The translations under genes were made by a program, and so were the position numbers. Of a stretch of 64,000 bases of DNA, positions 44,395-57,000 are shown one piece after another (within the stretch, counting starts at the first letter, position 1; each line of letters opens with the position of its first letter). Location of the stretch: assembly GCF_000226095.1 (NCBI RefSeq), contig NC_016476.1, positions 1,674,001 through 1,738,000 on the forward strand. Direction: 5' to 3'. The DNA comes from Thermothelomyces thermophilus ATCC 42464 (lineage: Eukaryota > Ascomycota > Sordariomycetes > Sordariales > Chaetomiaceae). Below the pieces are notes generated by a model, which had not been told where the DNA came from, searched no databases, and saw only the letters and a list, made by a program, of their open reading frames with translations.

Positions 44395-46199
44395 TTTCAG
44401 ATGACCTGACTGAGCTATTCCGTCTGTGAAGGGGCTAAGAGCTGGATGAGCTTCCACTGGATGTACCTATCTTCGAGGAAGCAGGCGTTTAAATAAATAC
44501 TCAAAACCAGTCTACCATTGTGGGGGTACTTTCTGGGCGTTTTCTGGGCAGAGAAAATTTGAATAGCAGGGTCGTGGGTTGTCGTTGGTGATTCTGTTGC
44601 AGTGAGCTCCATGTAGTTGCTAGGTCGGGTCATCGCTCTCGGCAGGTGAGCTCGGCCACGAGAACTAGGTCCTTAGCAATCCTGCCTTCGAATCCTTTCG
44701 GCCCACCAAAAGGGCCAGGTAAGGTAAGGCTTTCCTTGGCATTCGCGGGTGACGTCTCCCTTTGGTATTAGTATTAGGAAAAATCTCTCCATTATGGGCA
44801 CCTTGCTGGACTTGTTGCCCACGCTCCAGAGATCTTGTACGGCATCCATGGCTTGGGGGGAAAAGGCACATTGCGAACTGCAGATAATACCACATGGCAT
44901 GATTGGTCGAGGAAAGAACGCCACGAGAAAGCAGAAACGGACACCGAGCGAGAACCTTGATGGCCTTACGTGATTGCTGGTACTGCTTCCATCGCCGAGG
45001 ACCATCAAGGTGCTGCCAAGAATGCCACGAGACTCTCACAAGCGAGGTTTCCCTCAGCGATACATGTTCTTATCGTCTTCAGAACATGCGTGAATGCAAT
45101 CATCTTATGTTTTCTTTAGTTGTGCGCTGGCACTTGTCATACTCAGTCCTTGTGCTCATTCCGTAGTTACGTACAACATTTCGACGCCAGTGCGGATTCG
45201 ATGATCCCAGCAGACTTCATCTGTAAGGCACTAATCACTGCCAAAGCATACTGGTGGAAGCAAAAAGCTCCTGGTTGCCGCACCAACACGATAACCTTAG
45301 ACATTCTGTCTAGAGGCATCCCGAATACAATATGGTTGATGGCGGGCATTTGGCCTACTGAGTAGGCAGGTATCAGAAAGAGCGGCGAGCGCGGCTAAAG
45401 CACGCGAATAAACTGCACAGTACGCCGGGCTGTCCCAACCCCAGGGCAAGCAGAGGAGTCTGTTATGTCGAAATTGGACGAGGCTTTGTAATTAACGCCC
45501 AACGTTGCGAATCAAACTTGTTTGCTGCTTGGACACCTGAGCTTAAAAGTACTCGAGGCCGGAACAGAGTCGGAATTAGTGCAGTTCCGGTGAGTTGAAT
45601 CTGCCCTGAAGATGCTCGCGAGGCGCAATTGATGCTGTGGGCATCCAGGATCGTTATTTACCTACCCACCTGACAAACGCTCGACTGTATGCAGTCAATC
45701 TTGTCATCACCTACCAATGAGCCTTACGAGGTGTTGATTAGAGGAAAGGGCGCGGTGTTCTTTGCGTGTCTAATATTCGACGAGTTTTCGCTCAGGTTGT
45801 GAGAATAAAAGTGACCGACTCCATTCCCTGTGTTAACGCTAACAGAATGTTTCTTGTATATATCCTACGTTGTGTTCGTATTCGCTGTCGTTGTGCCTAG
45901 CGGTGTCTAATTAATATGTCTTGTCCTCTGACTTGAGGCCGCCGCACAATGCTCCTCGCCCAACCAACTGCACTTGCACATCGCCTCGGACTGATTAAAT
46001 CAGTTACGGTACCTCACGAGGTAGTTGTTGGACCAACAGGAAATGTTGAGAGGAATATTGAGCTTTGACAACCAATCACAACGGTCGCCGTTTGTGTGGC
46101 TGGGTGACTCTCGTCATGTGAGCTGGCGCCACGAAAAGGTAGCAAGGTCACCAAACACCATTCCAACAACACACTGATCTCGAGAATTGCTCATCCACG
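44395..46199. other. Divergent intergenic region, no gene recognised
   Basis: This lies between the starts of the Asp f 2-like gene (-) and the APH-like gene (+). Small open frames on both strands have no motifs. GGCCAGGTAAGGTAAGG near 44710 includes a GCCAGG PacC-type core, a weak match. The last 300 bp before 46200 should hold the APH-like promoter. Confidence 0.4.
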
Positions 46200-47461
46200 A
46201 TGGCTTTTGCGGGACAGAATTGGAAAGGTGCTGATTTTTATCCTAAGGATTCACCCGCATGGGGCAGGGTGCATAACTGTTTAGAACGAACGAATTGGGA
46301 TGAGCTCTGTTCGTACGCCACGGAGCTCAACCATGGGCTCTGCTGCCACCTGCTCCCGGACCTGACGAACGGCCTACACCATGTCGCTCGGGTGCTGGAG
46401 TTTGAGGATGGGAGTCGCTGGCTTGCGCGGATTCAGATGGCGGCGTCGACCAAGACAACGGCCGCAAAGTTACAGAACGAGATTGACGCCATGATGCTCA
46501 TCCGCGAACGAACTCGCATCCCCGTTCCCAGGGTGTTTGGCTACAGAATTGACGACAACCACTCGATCGGCTGCGCCTTCAGTCTAACCGAGTTCTTGCC
46601 CGGAAATGTGGCCACTGACTTCAATGGCGGCTACGCAACCCACCAAGGCCAAATCCCCGCCCAACACAGGAAGAACTTCTATAGATCTGTTGCACGAATT
46701 CATGTTCGTTGCTCCCGTCATCCGCCGAATGTTGTTTGCGAGCTGACCGATCTCGACAGGTGCAGATGGCATCGCTACGCTTCCATAAGATTGGGACAAT
46801 CGTCCGGGCAGAGGACGGTTCTTACACCGTCGGCCCCTTTACTGACATTGGTGGACCATTTGACACTGCCACGGATTTCTTCGAAGCTTGGGCGGACTAT
46901 GCCAAGTTTCCCCTATCTCCTGACAAGATACGGAAGAGCATGCAAGGGGGCCCCGTGGAAGAGGTCCTCACGTCTATCCTGGAATTTCCATCAACCGTTC
47001 GTGCAATGGCTCACCAGCTGTCCTCCTCCGACCAAGGGCCATTTCCCGTCGTGCACGCGGATTTCTTTCACAGCAACATCATCGTTGACCAGGGATACAA
47101 CATACTGGGCGTCATTGACTGGGAAGGCGCGTGTACGGTACCATGGGAACTAGTAGAGTTCCCGCTGTTTCTGGAGATAGTCCCCCGCCCGATGGATGCT
47201 CCTTGGAACTATGATGATGAGAACGGCCAGCCACTGGATGAAGGAACAAGGTTGCGATGGCAGGAGAGAAGCGAATACACGCAAATGGTGGCAGAAGCCG
47301 AGAAGTCTGAACTGACCGACTCGAAATTGTCGGAAACCCTTGCGGACCAAAGAGCACAGAACCTGGCGTATGCACTAAGAGTCTACCGTAATCCAGGGAA
47401 GTTAGGATTCTACACGAAAATTTTTCAGAAAGAGGAACTAAAGGATGAGCAGGCAGAATGA
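46200..47461 (+). CDS. Aminoglycoside phosphotransferase (APH)-family protein
   Basis: Two exons (46200-46703, 46760-47461) join in phase 0 through a 56-nt intron with a CTGACC branch, giving 401 aa. The N-lobe shows GLHHVARVLEFEDGSRWLARI (ATP-site lysine replaced by Arg in WLARI) and ARLQNEID-like AKLQNEIDAMMLIRERT followed by IPVPRVFGY. The C-lobe has the catalytic loop VVHADFFHSNIIVD (HxD...N) and the metal-binding GVIDWEGACTVPWELVEFP. This is the APH/choline-kinase fold, a family greatly expanded in filamentous ascomycetes, where the substrate is usually unknown; antibiotic resistance should not be assumed. It converges with the NmrA-like gene, with stops 196 bp apart. Confidence 0.9.
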
Positions 47462-47657
47462 CAGTGAAATTGGAACATAATTAATTACCCAAGGATCAAT
47501 GCTCCACCAGAAGGACCAGAACATGCCAGTTTCTTCTGAAGCCCATAATCCCACAACTGAGATAGGAGGATCGGTTTCGGTCGGAATTCAATTTTTGGAT
47601 GGTCGAGTCAAGTCATTCATTTTCATTCTACGTCATAAATATAAGGTAGCCAGCCCG

Positions 47658-48833
47658 CTACAGGACGCCCTCGCGCCTCAGCCATTCCTCGACCGAAGCC
47701 CTCACTTCCTCATACGGCACGCCGACCAACCCATTATCGCTCTGCTCCTCAGGTAGCCCATTGCCCGCGCCGTCCGCATTGTTGTGCGCCCTTAAAAGAT
47801 CCAGAAATGCCCCAAAATTGCCGGCGGTTAGTTTCTCCTCGCCAGCCCTGATCAGGTCGGCCGAGCTGACCTTGGTGACGGAGAGCTTGGAGCCCGTCAA
47901 CTCCTCGACCAGGGCAATCAGCTCATTCTGGGAGAGGTTGAACGACGCCGTGGACAGGTACTTGTTCGCCGTCTCGTCGGGACTTTTCAGGATCCCGGCC
48001 ACCACACGGCCGATCTGTGCGAGGGTGCTCGCGTACCACTTCTCGTCGCCCGAGTCGATGACGGTAGCCGTCTTGTCTTTGAGGTTGACGATACCCAGCC
48101 CGCCGCGTTCGAGGCCCTGAAGAGAAGAATTGTGTTAATTAGTTAAACACAGCGATCACACACGGCCCCGTCATCGCCTCGCCACCGCGAACACACGAGC
48201 ATGGTCCTGGTCCAAAGCCATGGTTCCGCAGGCACTTCAGACAGCCAATAATAATCCGATCAACTCACCCACTCGAAAAACAACCCCGTCGACACTCCCG
48301 TCCAAGTCAGCCCGGATCCCTTAGCCGCCACCTGCTCCAGGTAGTCCACGATGGCGATCTTGCCCGCCAGGATCTTGCCGATGGGGGTGTCGCGCACCTT
48401 GCGCGTGTTGATGCCGAACTCGGACGGAATGAACCGCTTTACACCGGCGGCGACGGCGGCGTCGACGGCGAGCCTCTGCCCGCCCACGGCCGCCGTCGCG
48501 ACCGTCGACACCACCGCGTCCTGGCCCTGGAAGGCGGCCGTGAGGTCGTCGAGCGAGCCGTAGTCGACGCTCTTGACGGCCGCAACGCCCGCGGGCACCT
48601 CGCGCGCGCCGGCGCCGCCCTCCGCGCGCGTCACGGCCGTCACGGCGAAGCCCGACGCCACCAGCTCGCGGATCACGGCGGGACCGAGGTTTCCTGTGCC
48701 CTGGTTTGCGGGAAGGCTTAGTTATTGGTTGTTTGCCTTTGGTGAGTTGGGGATGAGGAGGGGTGAGAATAAGAGACAGGGAAGAAACACACAAACGTAC
48801 CCCGAGGACTGCTACTGTCTTGATGGAGACCAT
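47658..48833 (-). CDS. NmrA-like / isoflavone-reductase-like NAD(P)-binding protein
   Basis: Three exons (48833-48801, 48700-48269, 48116-47658) splice in phase 0 to 307 aa. The 11-codon first exon MVSIKTVAVLG joins GTGNLGPAVIRELVASG to make the glycine-rich dinucleotide loop of an atypical short-chain dehydrogenase. AVKSVDYGSLDDLTAAFQGQDAVVSTVA and GVKRFIPSEFGINT follow, both typical of the NmrA/isoflavone reductase-like group. These cytosolic proteins either reduce small aromatic or secondary-metabolite substrates or sense NAD(P) levels; which applies here is unknown. The second intron is 152 nt, longer than most in the window. The overlapping open frames on the other strand are composition shadows. 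Confidence 0.9.
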
Positions 48834-49990
48834 TGTGTTGCCAATTTCCACTCGGTTGTTTTCTCACTTCTGCGCCTTGCTCTGGTTGGGCTGGGACAGG
48901 TTTGTAGCTACAACCATGAGCTGAACGGTATCGTGAAATGCGCGAGGCGCAGAGGACGAAACTACCTTAATACGTATATATTATATCTACATTATCGCTC
49001 TCCACGACTGCGTGATATGTTGCAAGATTCGCGTAGGATTGCGTAGAACACTTTTCCTGTGAAAAGGTGGGGTTGCCGCTATCTGTCCCAACAGGAGCAG
49101 CTGTAGCTTGTTTAACGGCCGAGCAACACTCGGCAGATCATATCCGACAGCTCAGAAGTGCCGAGTCTCCCTCGCGGCTCGTAACTCGCGGTAGAGTGGC
49201 GCCATCGAGTCCTGACAGACCAGTACTAGGTATGTAAGAGACGGACAGGTTGTGTAATTACGACTTACATGCATGATCTTGTGCCTTCCGAGGTTCCAAT
49301 AGTTTGGATGGCATATTTCGAAATAGGCAAGTCTATCAGTTAAGTACTATCTCAAAAACCGCGGGCTGCTCCTTCTTGCATGGCAAGTCCAGCAGGAGCA
49401 TGTGTCGTCCGCTCTTGCCGGAATTAAGACTCGTCGGAAATCCCCTCGGTTTTGCACTTATTCCATCCTTCATTGATGAAGCCGGGACCGGCGAAGACTC
49501 TTCGGTCTCATAGACCCCCTCAACACTTATTATGATAACTCGATCGCTTCTCGGATAATTAATTATAAGCGGAAAGACCTCCCCGCATAAAGTACTATAA
49601 CATCAGATGGGCATAATTATCTCACAAGTTTACCAGTCCTTACACAGAAACCGAAGGCGATTCGCCATCATCCCATACCGAAGACCCTGAATCAGTGCAT
49701 TTCGTTCCGTTCGCAGCGCCCTTTGTTTTTACCGCGCTCCCAAGCTCTTTCTGTCCGTCCCAGAACAAGAACTAGATGGTATCTAAAGACGCTGAGGAAC
49801 AAGAAACGACGATAAAGACAGAAATAAAAGAGCAAAGGTCCCGGCCCTAACAGGCCGAGTCTCAGAAAATGTTCCACAAACACGGGAGGGAAACGAAACA
49901 CGACTCCAGCCGCTTCTCCCCGAAGTTTTAATGTTGTACAGGTTTCCCCTCTTTCAACAGTCACGATGACTAGAGGGGCAGCGCTGCCTC
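48834..49990. other. Intergenic region, partly A/T-rich
   Basis: This lies between the start of the NmrA-like gene and the 3' end of CET1, both on the minus strand. DNA at about 49530-49640 is A/T-rich. No coding signal was seen. The NmrA-like promoter should occupy the first few hundred bases. Confidence 0.45.
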
Positions 49991-52566
49991 CTATGCACCA
50001 AATTCCCTTGCCTTTCGTGCCAATATCCTTATGTTGTTGACCAGCCCGTCCACCACATCCACGTACTGATGTGGTTGGCCCTCCATGGCCCTCCGTCCCT
50101 GCTCAATAATGGGGGCCGGGTCGACTTCTACCTCAAGCTCGTGCTCCTTCTCCGTGCGCTGGGTATTCTGCATCCTTGTTAGCGGACCAGATCCCTTTTT
50201 TTTAAAAACCGAGGTTCAAAAAAAAAAAAAAAAAACAACCAAGAACTTACTCCCACTCCAGTCACGTTCTGCGTGACTTGGGTCAAATCAATCTGGTAAC
50301 ACCCGTGCTTGTAGCTCAACCGGTCCTTCATCCTGGCCGGCGTGGGAGGGCGCCCCGTCGAGCTCGCCATCCGCTCCAGCTCCTCGACCGTGCCGTCCCA
50401 GTCCATCTCAAGGTTGATACTGATGCGGCAGTCGAGGGGCAGGTCGGGAAAATGCAAGCTCATGTCGGCGATGCGCGCCTTGACGATCTTGCCGATGACC
50501 TTGTTCGTCTTCTGGTCGTAGGTCACGCGGACCTTGGCGCCGTGGCCCCGGGAGGCGATGGGCTTGGCGACGCACACCGGCAAGAGACGGTCGCGCACGG
50601 AGGCGGGCAGCTCAAAGAACCTGTCGACCTCGTGGCGGTGGCGATAGTCGATGGGCAGCCGCGGCCGGGGCAGGGCGGCGTTGGCCTTATTTGCCGGGTG
50701 CGTCTGCTGAACGAGGAAATTGAGGAACTCGTTGAACGACTTGTGCTGATGCTCCGTCATGCTGGACCGGAACCCGAGCCAGTTGCCACCGTCGCTCAGC
50801 ACGCACTCAGACTGCACTGGCAGCCTCACTCGTTTGTTGGTGTCCTTGTCGATCAGCATCCCCAGCTTGGCTTCTACTTCGAACTTGACGCCCCGGCTTT
50901 GGATCTCTCCCATGTCCTCGTTGAGGATGACGTATTGGAATAAGAAATCGGCGATTGCCTTGCTGAACTGTTCCTGCGGAACAGAATTGGTGATACTTGC
51001 CTCCCATGGCCCTAACAGGCCCCATTGGATTCCGGCATCCGGCGGAATGCTGGGTGCTGGCGTGATGGGGCCCGCGGCGCGTTTCTCTTCCGGAGAGGCG
51101 TGCCGGCTTTGCATGCGTTCCGGCCTGGCAAATGGTCGGTCTGCTTTGCCGTTAATGTGCGGGCCTGTATGTGGAATAGGCTGATAGAGGACGCGGTTCG
51201 GATGAGCCGGTGCTCGATCTTTGAGCGACTGTGCCCATGGTGGAATCGTCCGGTATACCGTTCTCTTCTTCGTGGTCTTGGTCGGCATGGCCGGACGCTG
51301 CGCCGAAGCGTCTGCGTCGGGAGCAGCCGCGCGTCCGTTTTGGTTCTCGAATGGAGGCGGTCGTGTTTCTCGCTTTTCTAGCTCGTCTGGTCGCAGCTCC
51401 CGGTCATCTAATTTCCGCTTGGCGGGCGTAGCAGCGCGCTCAATCATTGTCGGAGCGGGCGGGGCTTGATTGGGACGCGGCTCAGGCTCCGAAACCGAGG
51501 TGCCAGGGCGCCCGGAGCTGCTTGGCAAACTGGGGACTCGCGTTTTTGGACTCACGCTAAGGCTTCGTTCCCTCTCATTCTGTTGCTGTGGGACCCGAGC
51601 CGAATCCTGGCTATGCGAGTCCTGACCGCTTTGGCTGTTCAAATGTCGAGGGAGTGAGGGCGGAGGAGGCGGTGGCGGCGATGTATTATGCGACGTCGAA
51701 TGGATCCCCGGCCCCGGCAACCGTTGCTGGTAAGGGCTTGGCGGCCCGTAACCGCTGACTTGCGCTGGGCGCGCGGACAGCGGGCCCGCTCCTCCGGGAG
51801 TTGGCGGTTGCGAGGATTGGCGTTGATACGGTTCTGGTTGTTGCAGAGGACGCGGCGCTGCCACAGGACTTCCTTGCGCGAAAGGCGCGCCATATTGCGC
51901 AGATTGGCTGTGCGCCGAAGCCGGCGTGGGCGTGGATTGCATCGATTGAGTCCGGTGAAGATAAGAATGTCCGGTGCCTGGAGTCGCAACCGGTGGAGTC
52001 TGAGGAATGTGAGACCCTTGCACGTACGGGCTGGCGTTCGGCGGGCCTGTCATACCCGCCGACGCCGCGGACTGGGGGTAACTGTCTCGGTGATAGGCGC
52101 CGGTCGGCGGATATTGGTGTCGTTGCACGGGGCTTGTGGGGTTGTGCTGCGATGGGAAGGAATAACCGGAGGCGCTGTTCATCGAGGCGGACGGAGTCTG
52201 CCGGTATGGGGAGGCTGCCGACCCGGAACCAAGACTCGGCGACCGGAGATCGCTGGATGAGGCCTGTTGGAGTTGCGGCGGCGGTCGGCTCGCGTAGGAG
52301 ATCGAGTGCGGAGCCTGATATTGCGACGGTGATGCAAATGAGCCAGATGGCGCATGGTGCGCTCCATAGTCGTGCGACGCGTGTAGACCGGGTGAGAGTT
52401 GGGTCTGGCTGTAGTCGCGAAACGACTGCGGCGGCTTCGCTTGTACCGGAGTCGACGGGAGCGTGGGCTGTTGCGACGGCCGTTGCGTTGGCTGCTGCAA
52501 CTGCGGCGGCAGAGTCGGGGGGTTCGCTGGTGGGACATTATCGTTCAGCATGCCTCGAAGATCCAT
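49991..52566 (-). CDS. CET1: mRNA-capping enzyme beta subunit (RNA 5'-triphosphatase)
   Basis: Two exons (52566-50251, 50167-49991) join in phase 0 through an 83-nt intron that carries a T18 and an A8 tract, giving 830 aa. The protein removes the gamma phosphate of nascent pre-mRNA as the first step of capping, in the nucleus, with the guanylyltransferase Ceg1. It belongs to the metal-dependent triphosphate tunnel fold. The first acidic metal-binding strand is KFEVEAKLG (about residue 563), and the second is ISINLEMDW (about 717). SLKDRAPAHPNRVLYQPIP, YQPI-type contacts, RLSYKHGCYQIDLTQVTQ and EKEHELEVEV complete the tunnel. The first 480 or so residues are a Pro/Gln/Ser-rich disordered extension, much longer than in yeast. 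The short last exon supplies the essential ELEVEV strand, so correct splicing is required for activity. Confidence 0.95.
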
Positions 52567-54008
52567 CTTGTCTGCTATATTGGGCGCCGATGCAGCCGGT
52601 CCAGCTTTCCGTGTCCTTCACGTTCCGATGTTGGGGTCCGACGCGACGACGGCTGCAGGGTTATTTTTGTTCTTTTCGCGTTGCGCTCCAGACCCTCCCC
52701 TTGTAGACCAGGAATTCGAGCCTCAGCTCCCGCGACAATGTCTTGCAAACAGAGCGGTTGTCGTGGCGGAGCGCGTGAAGGAGTGATGCGGTATCTCGAT
52801 TTTTTGTTTCAACTGTTGCCACAAACGCCGTTACATCGTCGAATCGAGTTTTCGGTTGGAAGGAATGAACCGCGAGGCCGACTTGTTCCTGTTTCCTCCC
52901 ATATCAAATGTAAAATTAAACAGATCAATGAGCGCCGGACCCCACGCGCACAATAGATGTTGATTTTGCGATTTACTGAACACGCGGCGATATCGTCATA
53001 ACAGCCGCGCATGGGGGGAGAGGAAGTTGCTGAGCTAAAAAGGCTGAAGTGTGCGCCAGAGCATGCGCCAAGGTGGATTCGCTCCTGCCTGCTCCTACCT
53101 GGGACGCGCATGTGCTGGGCTAGGTAACTACCGATTGCTTCATCTCACCACCTAACAACAGGCGGATATTCCGTATGCGGAACGGTCTTTGGTTTGTGTT
53201 TGCTCCCTGTCAATTCAATTGCATCAAGTACATATGAAAGGATACTGTCACGGAGGTTCTTGGACAGCTAAGCCACACCACAGAGCAGGTCACAAACTGT
53301 GCCGTTTGGCGTCGCGTGTTACAGGGTACGGATTGTATGTATGTACGGAGTACATACACACGATAGACTCGAGAGCTTGCGGCCAAAAGGCCAGTAACAC
53401 TTTTTCAGAGACAACTCCAGAAGTGGGCTTAAGTTGCAAGTGCTTTAGCCTGATAAGGAAGCCCAACTAACCACATACAGTATATTGTCAAGAGTTTGGA
53501 AATCACGGCGACCTAACCTGCTAGTACGTTGCTAATAGGAATTGCCCGAACAGGCTTGAACAGCCCTCGAGCCATCAAAATATAATGATCGGGACGCTGT
53601 CTTGTCGGAAGAGGAAGGCGGTAATAATAAGACAGTGTTTGCAAAGCAACTGGCAGATTCCAATGTGGTCCACCTTGAATCGACACACAGACCAGCCCCG
53701 CTGTTCCAAGCTGACCCGCCTTTCAGGCTCTGATTGGGCGGGGGGTCGCTCGCAGCCGCAAGGCAGGAGCTTCCTGACGTGGACCAGCTGAGGCCTTGTT
53801 GCCGCAGCCTAAGCTTCGAGAGCGCTCGCCCTTCCCACCACAACCAACGAACGCAGCCTTGATCAACCCAACGCGCTGCGCCAACAACAAAACGATTCCT
53901 CATTTTCGTCATTCCTTGGGATTGACCACTCCAAGACGTAGCGGCTGATTTTTCATACCAACTCCAACGCCGATATTCGACGCCAGCCGCATCCGTTCCC
54001 CCTTCACA
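52567..54008. other. Divergent intergenic region between CET1 and RPN2
   Basis: The two core genes point away from each other. A TACGGAGTA copy at 53344-53352 sits inside a perfect 9-bp inverted repeat with a 3-nt spacer. Open frames of up to 185 codons on the plus strand next to CET1 are antisense shadows of its repetitive N-terminus. No additional gene was seen. Confidence 0.45.
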
Positions 54009-57000
54009 ATGCCGGGCCTCGTTTCCGCGACCGGCGTTCTGGGCTTTCTGGCCGACGAAGAGCCGGAACTCAAGGTTTTTGCGCTCAAGACACTAAATGA
54101 TGATATCGACACGGTCTGGACTGAGGTAGCGGGGGCATTGAGCCAAATGTACGTACTCGAGCTTGTTCCCTGATTGATGATGGTTGGCTGATTTGAGCCC
54201 CTAGTGAGGCGTTGTACGAAGACGAGAGCTTCCCGGAACGCCAGCTCGCCGCCCTAGTTCTCGCCAAGGTCTACTTTCATTTGCAAGACTACAATGAGAG
54301 CATGACATTTGCGCTTGCCGCCGGCCCTCTGTTCAAGCTCGACGCACCCGGCGAGTTCGAGGAGACCATCATCTCGAAATGCATCGATCAGTATATTGCC
54401 GTCTCATCGTCTCGTCACACGCCAGCGAAGTTGTCCAAAAACGACATCGAATTGCCAGCCCTTGCTACCACGTTCGGCAGTGGCTCGCTCGATGGCTCAG
54501 CCTTGATCTCGGCCACAACGCCCTTCTCGCAGTCCACGCTGCCTTCCAAGTCGCTCCTCTCGCGCAATTCAGTTGACAATACCATTCTTGACCCTTCCTT
54601 CCAGCCGACAAAGGAGGGCCGTTCTGCCTCGGTGGCTCAGATTACCGACCAATCTACGTGGACGGCCCTAGAGAGTGTGATTGAGCGACTTTTCGAGAAC
54701 GCCCTGGCCGAGGGCAAGTACCGGCAGGTGGTCGGTATCGCCGTAGAAGCGAAAAATCTTGATGTGCTTCGCAGGGTTATCAAGAGGGCCAGTGAGGACG
54801 GGAAGCGCGACAAGACGAAGGCGCAAGAAGGTGCCCAGGGCCCGGCGGAGGACTTGATGGACTATGCCCTTACCATCTGCATGGACATTGTCCAGGAACG
54901 GGGATTGCGAACCGAGATGCTGCGCCTGATTCTTGACCTCCTCAACGACATTCCCAATCCGGACTACTTTGCCATCGCCAAATGCGTTGTCTATCTGGAC
55001 TCGGACGAAGAGGCTTCATCGCTTCTCATGCAGCTAATTACTAGGGGCGACAAGAGTGCGATTGCGACTGCCTATCAAATTGCGTTCGACCTCTACGATA
55101 ACGGAACGCAAGAATTCCTGGCTAAGGTGATCAAGTCTCTGCCCTCTGGAGAGCTGCCGAAGAAGAAAGAAGCGGCGCAAGGGGGCGAAGGCGCCAGGGA
55201 ATCAGACCCTCTCCTCGAGAACCAGGAGAACTCCGAGGAAGAGCTTCCAGAAGAAGTGGCAAAGGTCTACAGGAACGTCCGGTCTATCCTGGACGGCAGC
55301 ATGACCATCAGGCTGAACCTAGAGTTCCTCTACCGCAATAATCACACCGACCTGAGCATCCTCAACAGAGTACGGGACAGCCTAGAGGCTCGCAACTCTA
55401 TCTTCCACACGGCTGTCACGTTCTGCAACGCCTTCATGAACGCTGGAACGACCAACGATAAGTTTTTCCGAGACAACCTGGAATGGCTGGGCAAGGCTGT
55501 CAACTGGTCCAAATTCACCGCGACCGCTGCGCTCGGTGTCATTCACCGTGGGAATATCAGCCAGTCGCGCAAGCTTCTCGAACCCTACCTTCCCAAGCAA
55601 GGTGGGGTGTCGAGCGGTTCCATTTTTAGCCAAGGCGGCGCGCTCTACGCTTATGGCCTGATCCATGCGAACCACGGCGCCGACGCGCTTGAATATCTCC
55701 GAACCATGTTCAATGCGGCAGACGAAGAAGTCATTCAGCATGGTGGCGCCCTCGGTCTCGGCATCGCGGGGATGGCTTGCGGCGACGAGCAGATCTACGA
55801 AGAACTTACAAAGGTGCTCTTCGCTGACTCTGCTCTCAATGGCGAGGCCGTCGGCTTGGCCGTTGGACTGATCATGCTCGGGTCCGGCAACGCAAAGGCT
55901 CTTGAGACCATGTTCACTTACGCGCACGAAACGAGCCACGAAAAGATTGTCCGTGGCTGTGCTCTCGGCATGGCACTCATCATGTACGGGCGCCAAGAAG
56001 GCGCTGATAGCATGATTGAGGGTCTGCTGAACGACCCTGATCCGACGCTGCGCTACGGCGGCATCCTCACCGTGGCTCTGGCATACTGCGGCACGGGAAG
56101 CAACAAGGCCGTTCGGAAACTTCTCCATACCGCCGTGAGCGATGTCAACGATGATGTCCGCAGAATCGCCGTCATGAGCCTTGGCTTTATCCTCTTCCGG
56201 AAGCCTGGCAGCGTCCCTCGCATGGTCGAGCTCCTGGCCGAGTCGTACAACCCTCACGTGCGGTATGGTTCCGCCATGGCGCTCGGCATCGCGTGTGCTG
56301 GCACCGGGTTGGACGAGGCCATCGATCTGCTCGAGCCCATGATGAAGGACCCGACCGACTTTGTCCGCCAGGGCGCCCTCATCGCCCTTTCGATGATCAT
56401 GGTTCAACAAAACGAGGCCATGAACCCCAAGGTCGCCACCATCCGGAAGACACTGAAGAAGGTCGTTGGCGACCGGCACGAGGATGCCATGACCAAGTTC
56501 GGTGCCGCGCTGGCTCTTGGTATTCTCGATGCTGGCGGCCGGAACTGCACCATCGGCCTACAGACTCAGACGGGTAACCTCAACATGGCAGGCGTTGTCG
56601 GCATGGCCGTCTTCACGCAGTACTGGTATTGGTTCCCATTCACCCACTTCCTGTCGCTCAGCTTTGCGCCGACTTCGATCATTGGCCTCGACCACGACCT
56701 CGAGATGCCCAACATCAAGTTCTACTGCGCGACTCGCCCCAGCCTGTTCGACTACCCCCCGGAGCAGGAAGTCAAGGTGGAAGAGGGGCCCGCCTTGGTC
56801 ACTACGGCTATCCTCTCCACCACGGCTCAAGCGAAGCGCCGCGCTCAAAAGAAGGAGCGCGCCCAGCGTCGCGAGAGCATGGACATCGATACCCCTACTG
56901 TCACCAAGATCCCGGCGCCTTCTGGTGACAAGATGGAAGTAGACGAGGAGAAGGCGGCCAAGGCGGACGAGCAGAAGGAGAAGGAGGGCGAAGCTGGTGC

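Noticed and set aside
53532-53912. Minus-strand frame of 126 codons upstream of RPN2
   Set aside because: Lies in the RPN2 promoter/leader and lacks motifs; a similar frame occurs on the other strand.
55382-56479. Minus-strand open frame of 365 codons opposite RPN2
   Set aside because: Shadow of the repetitive PC-repeat region of RPN2; no independent motifs.
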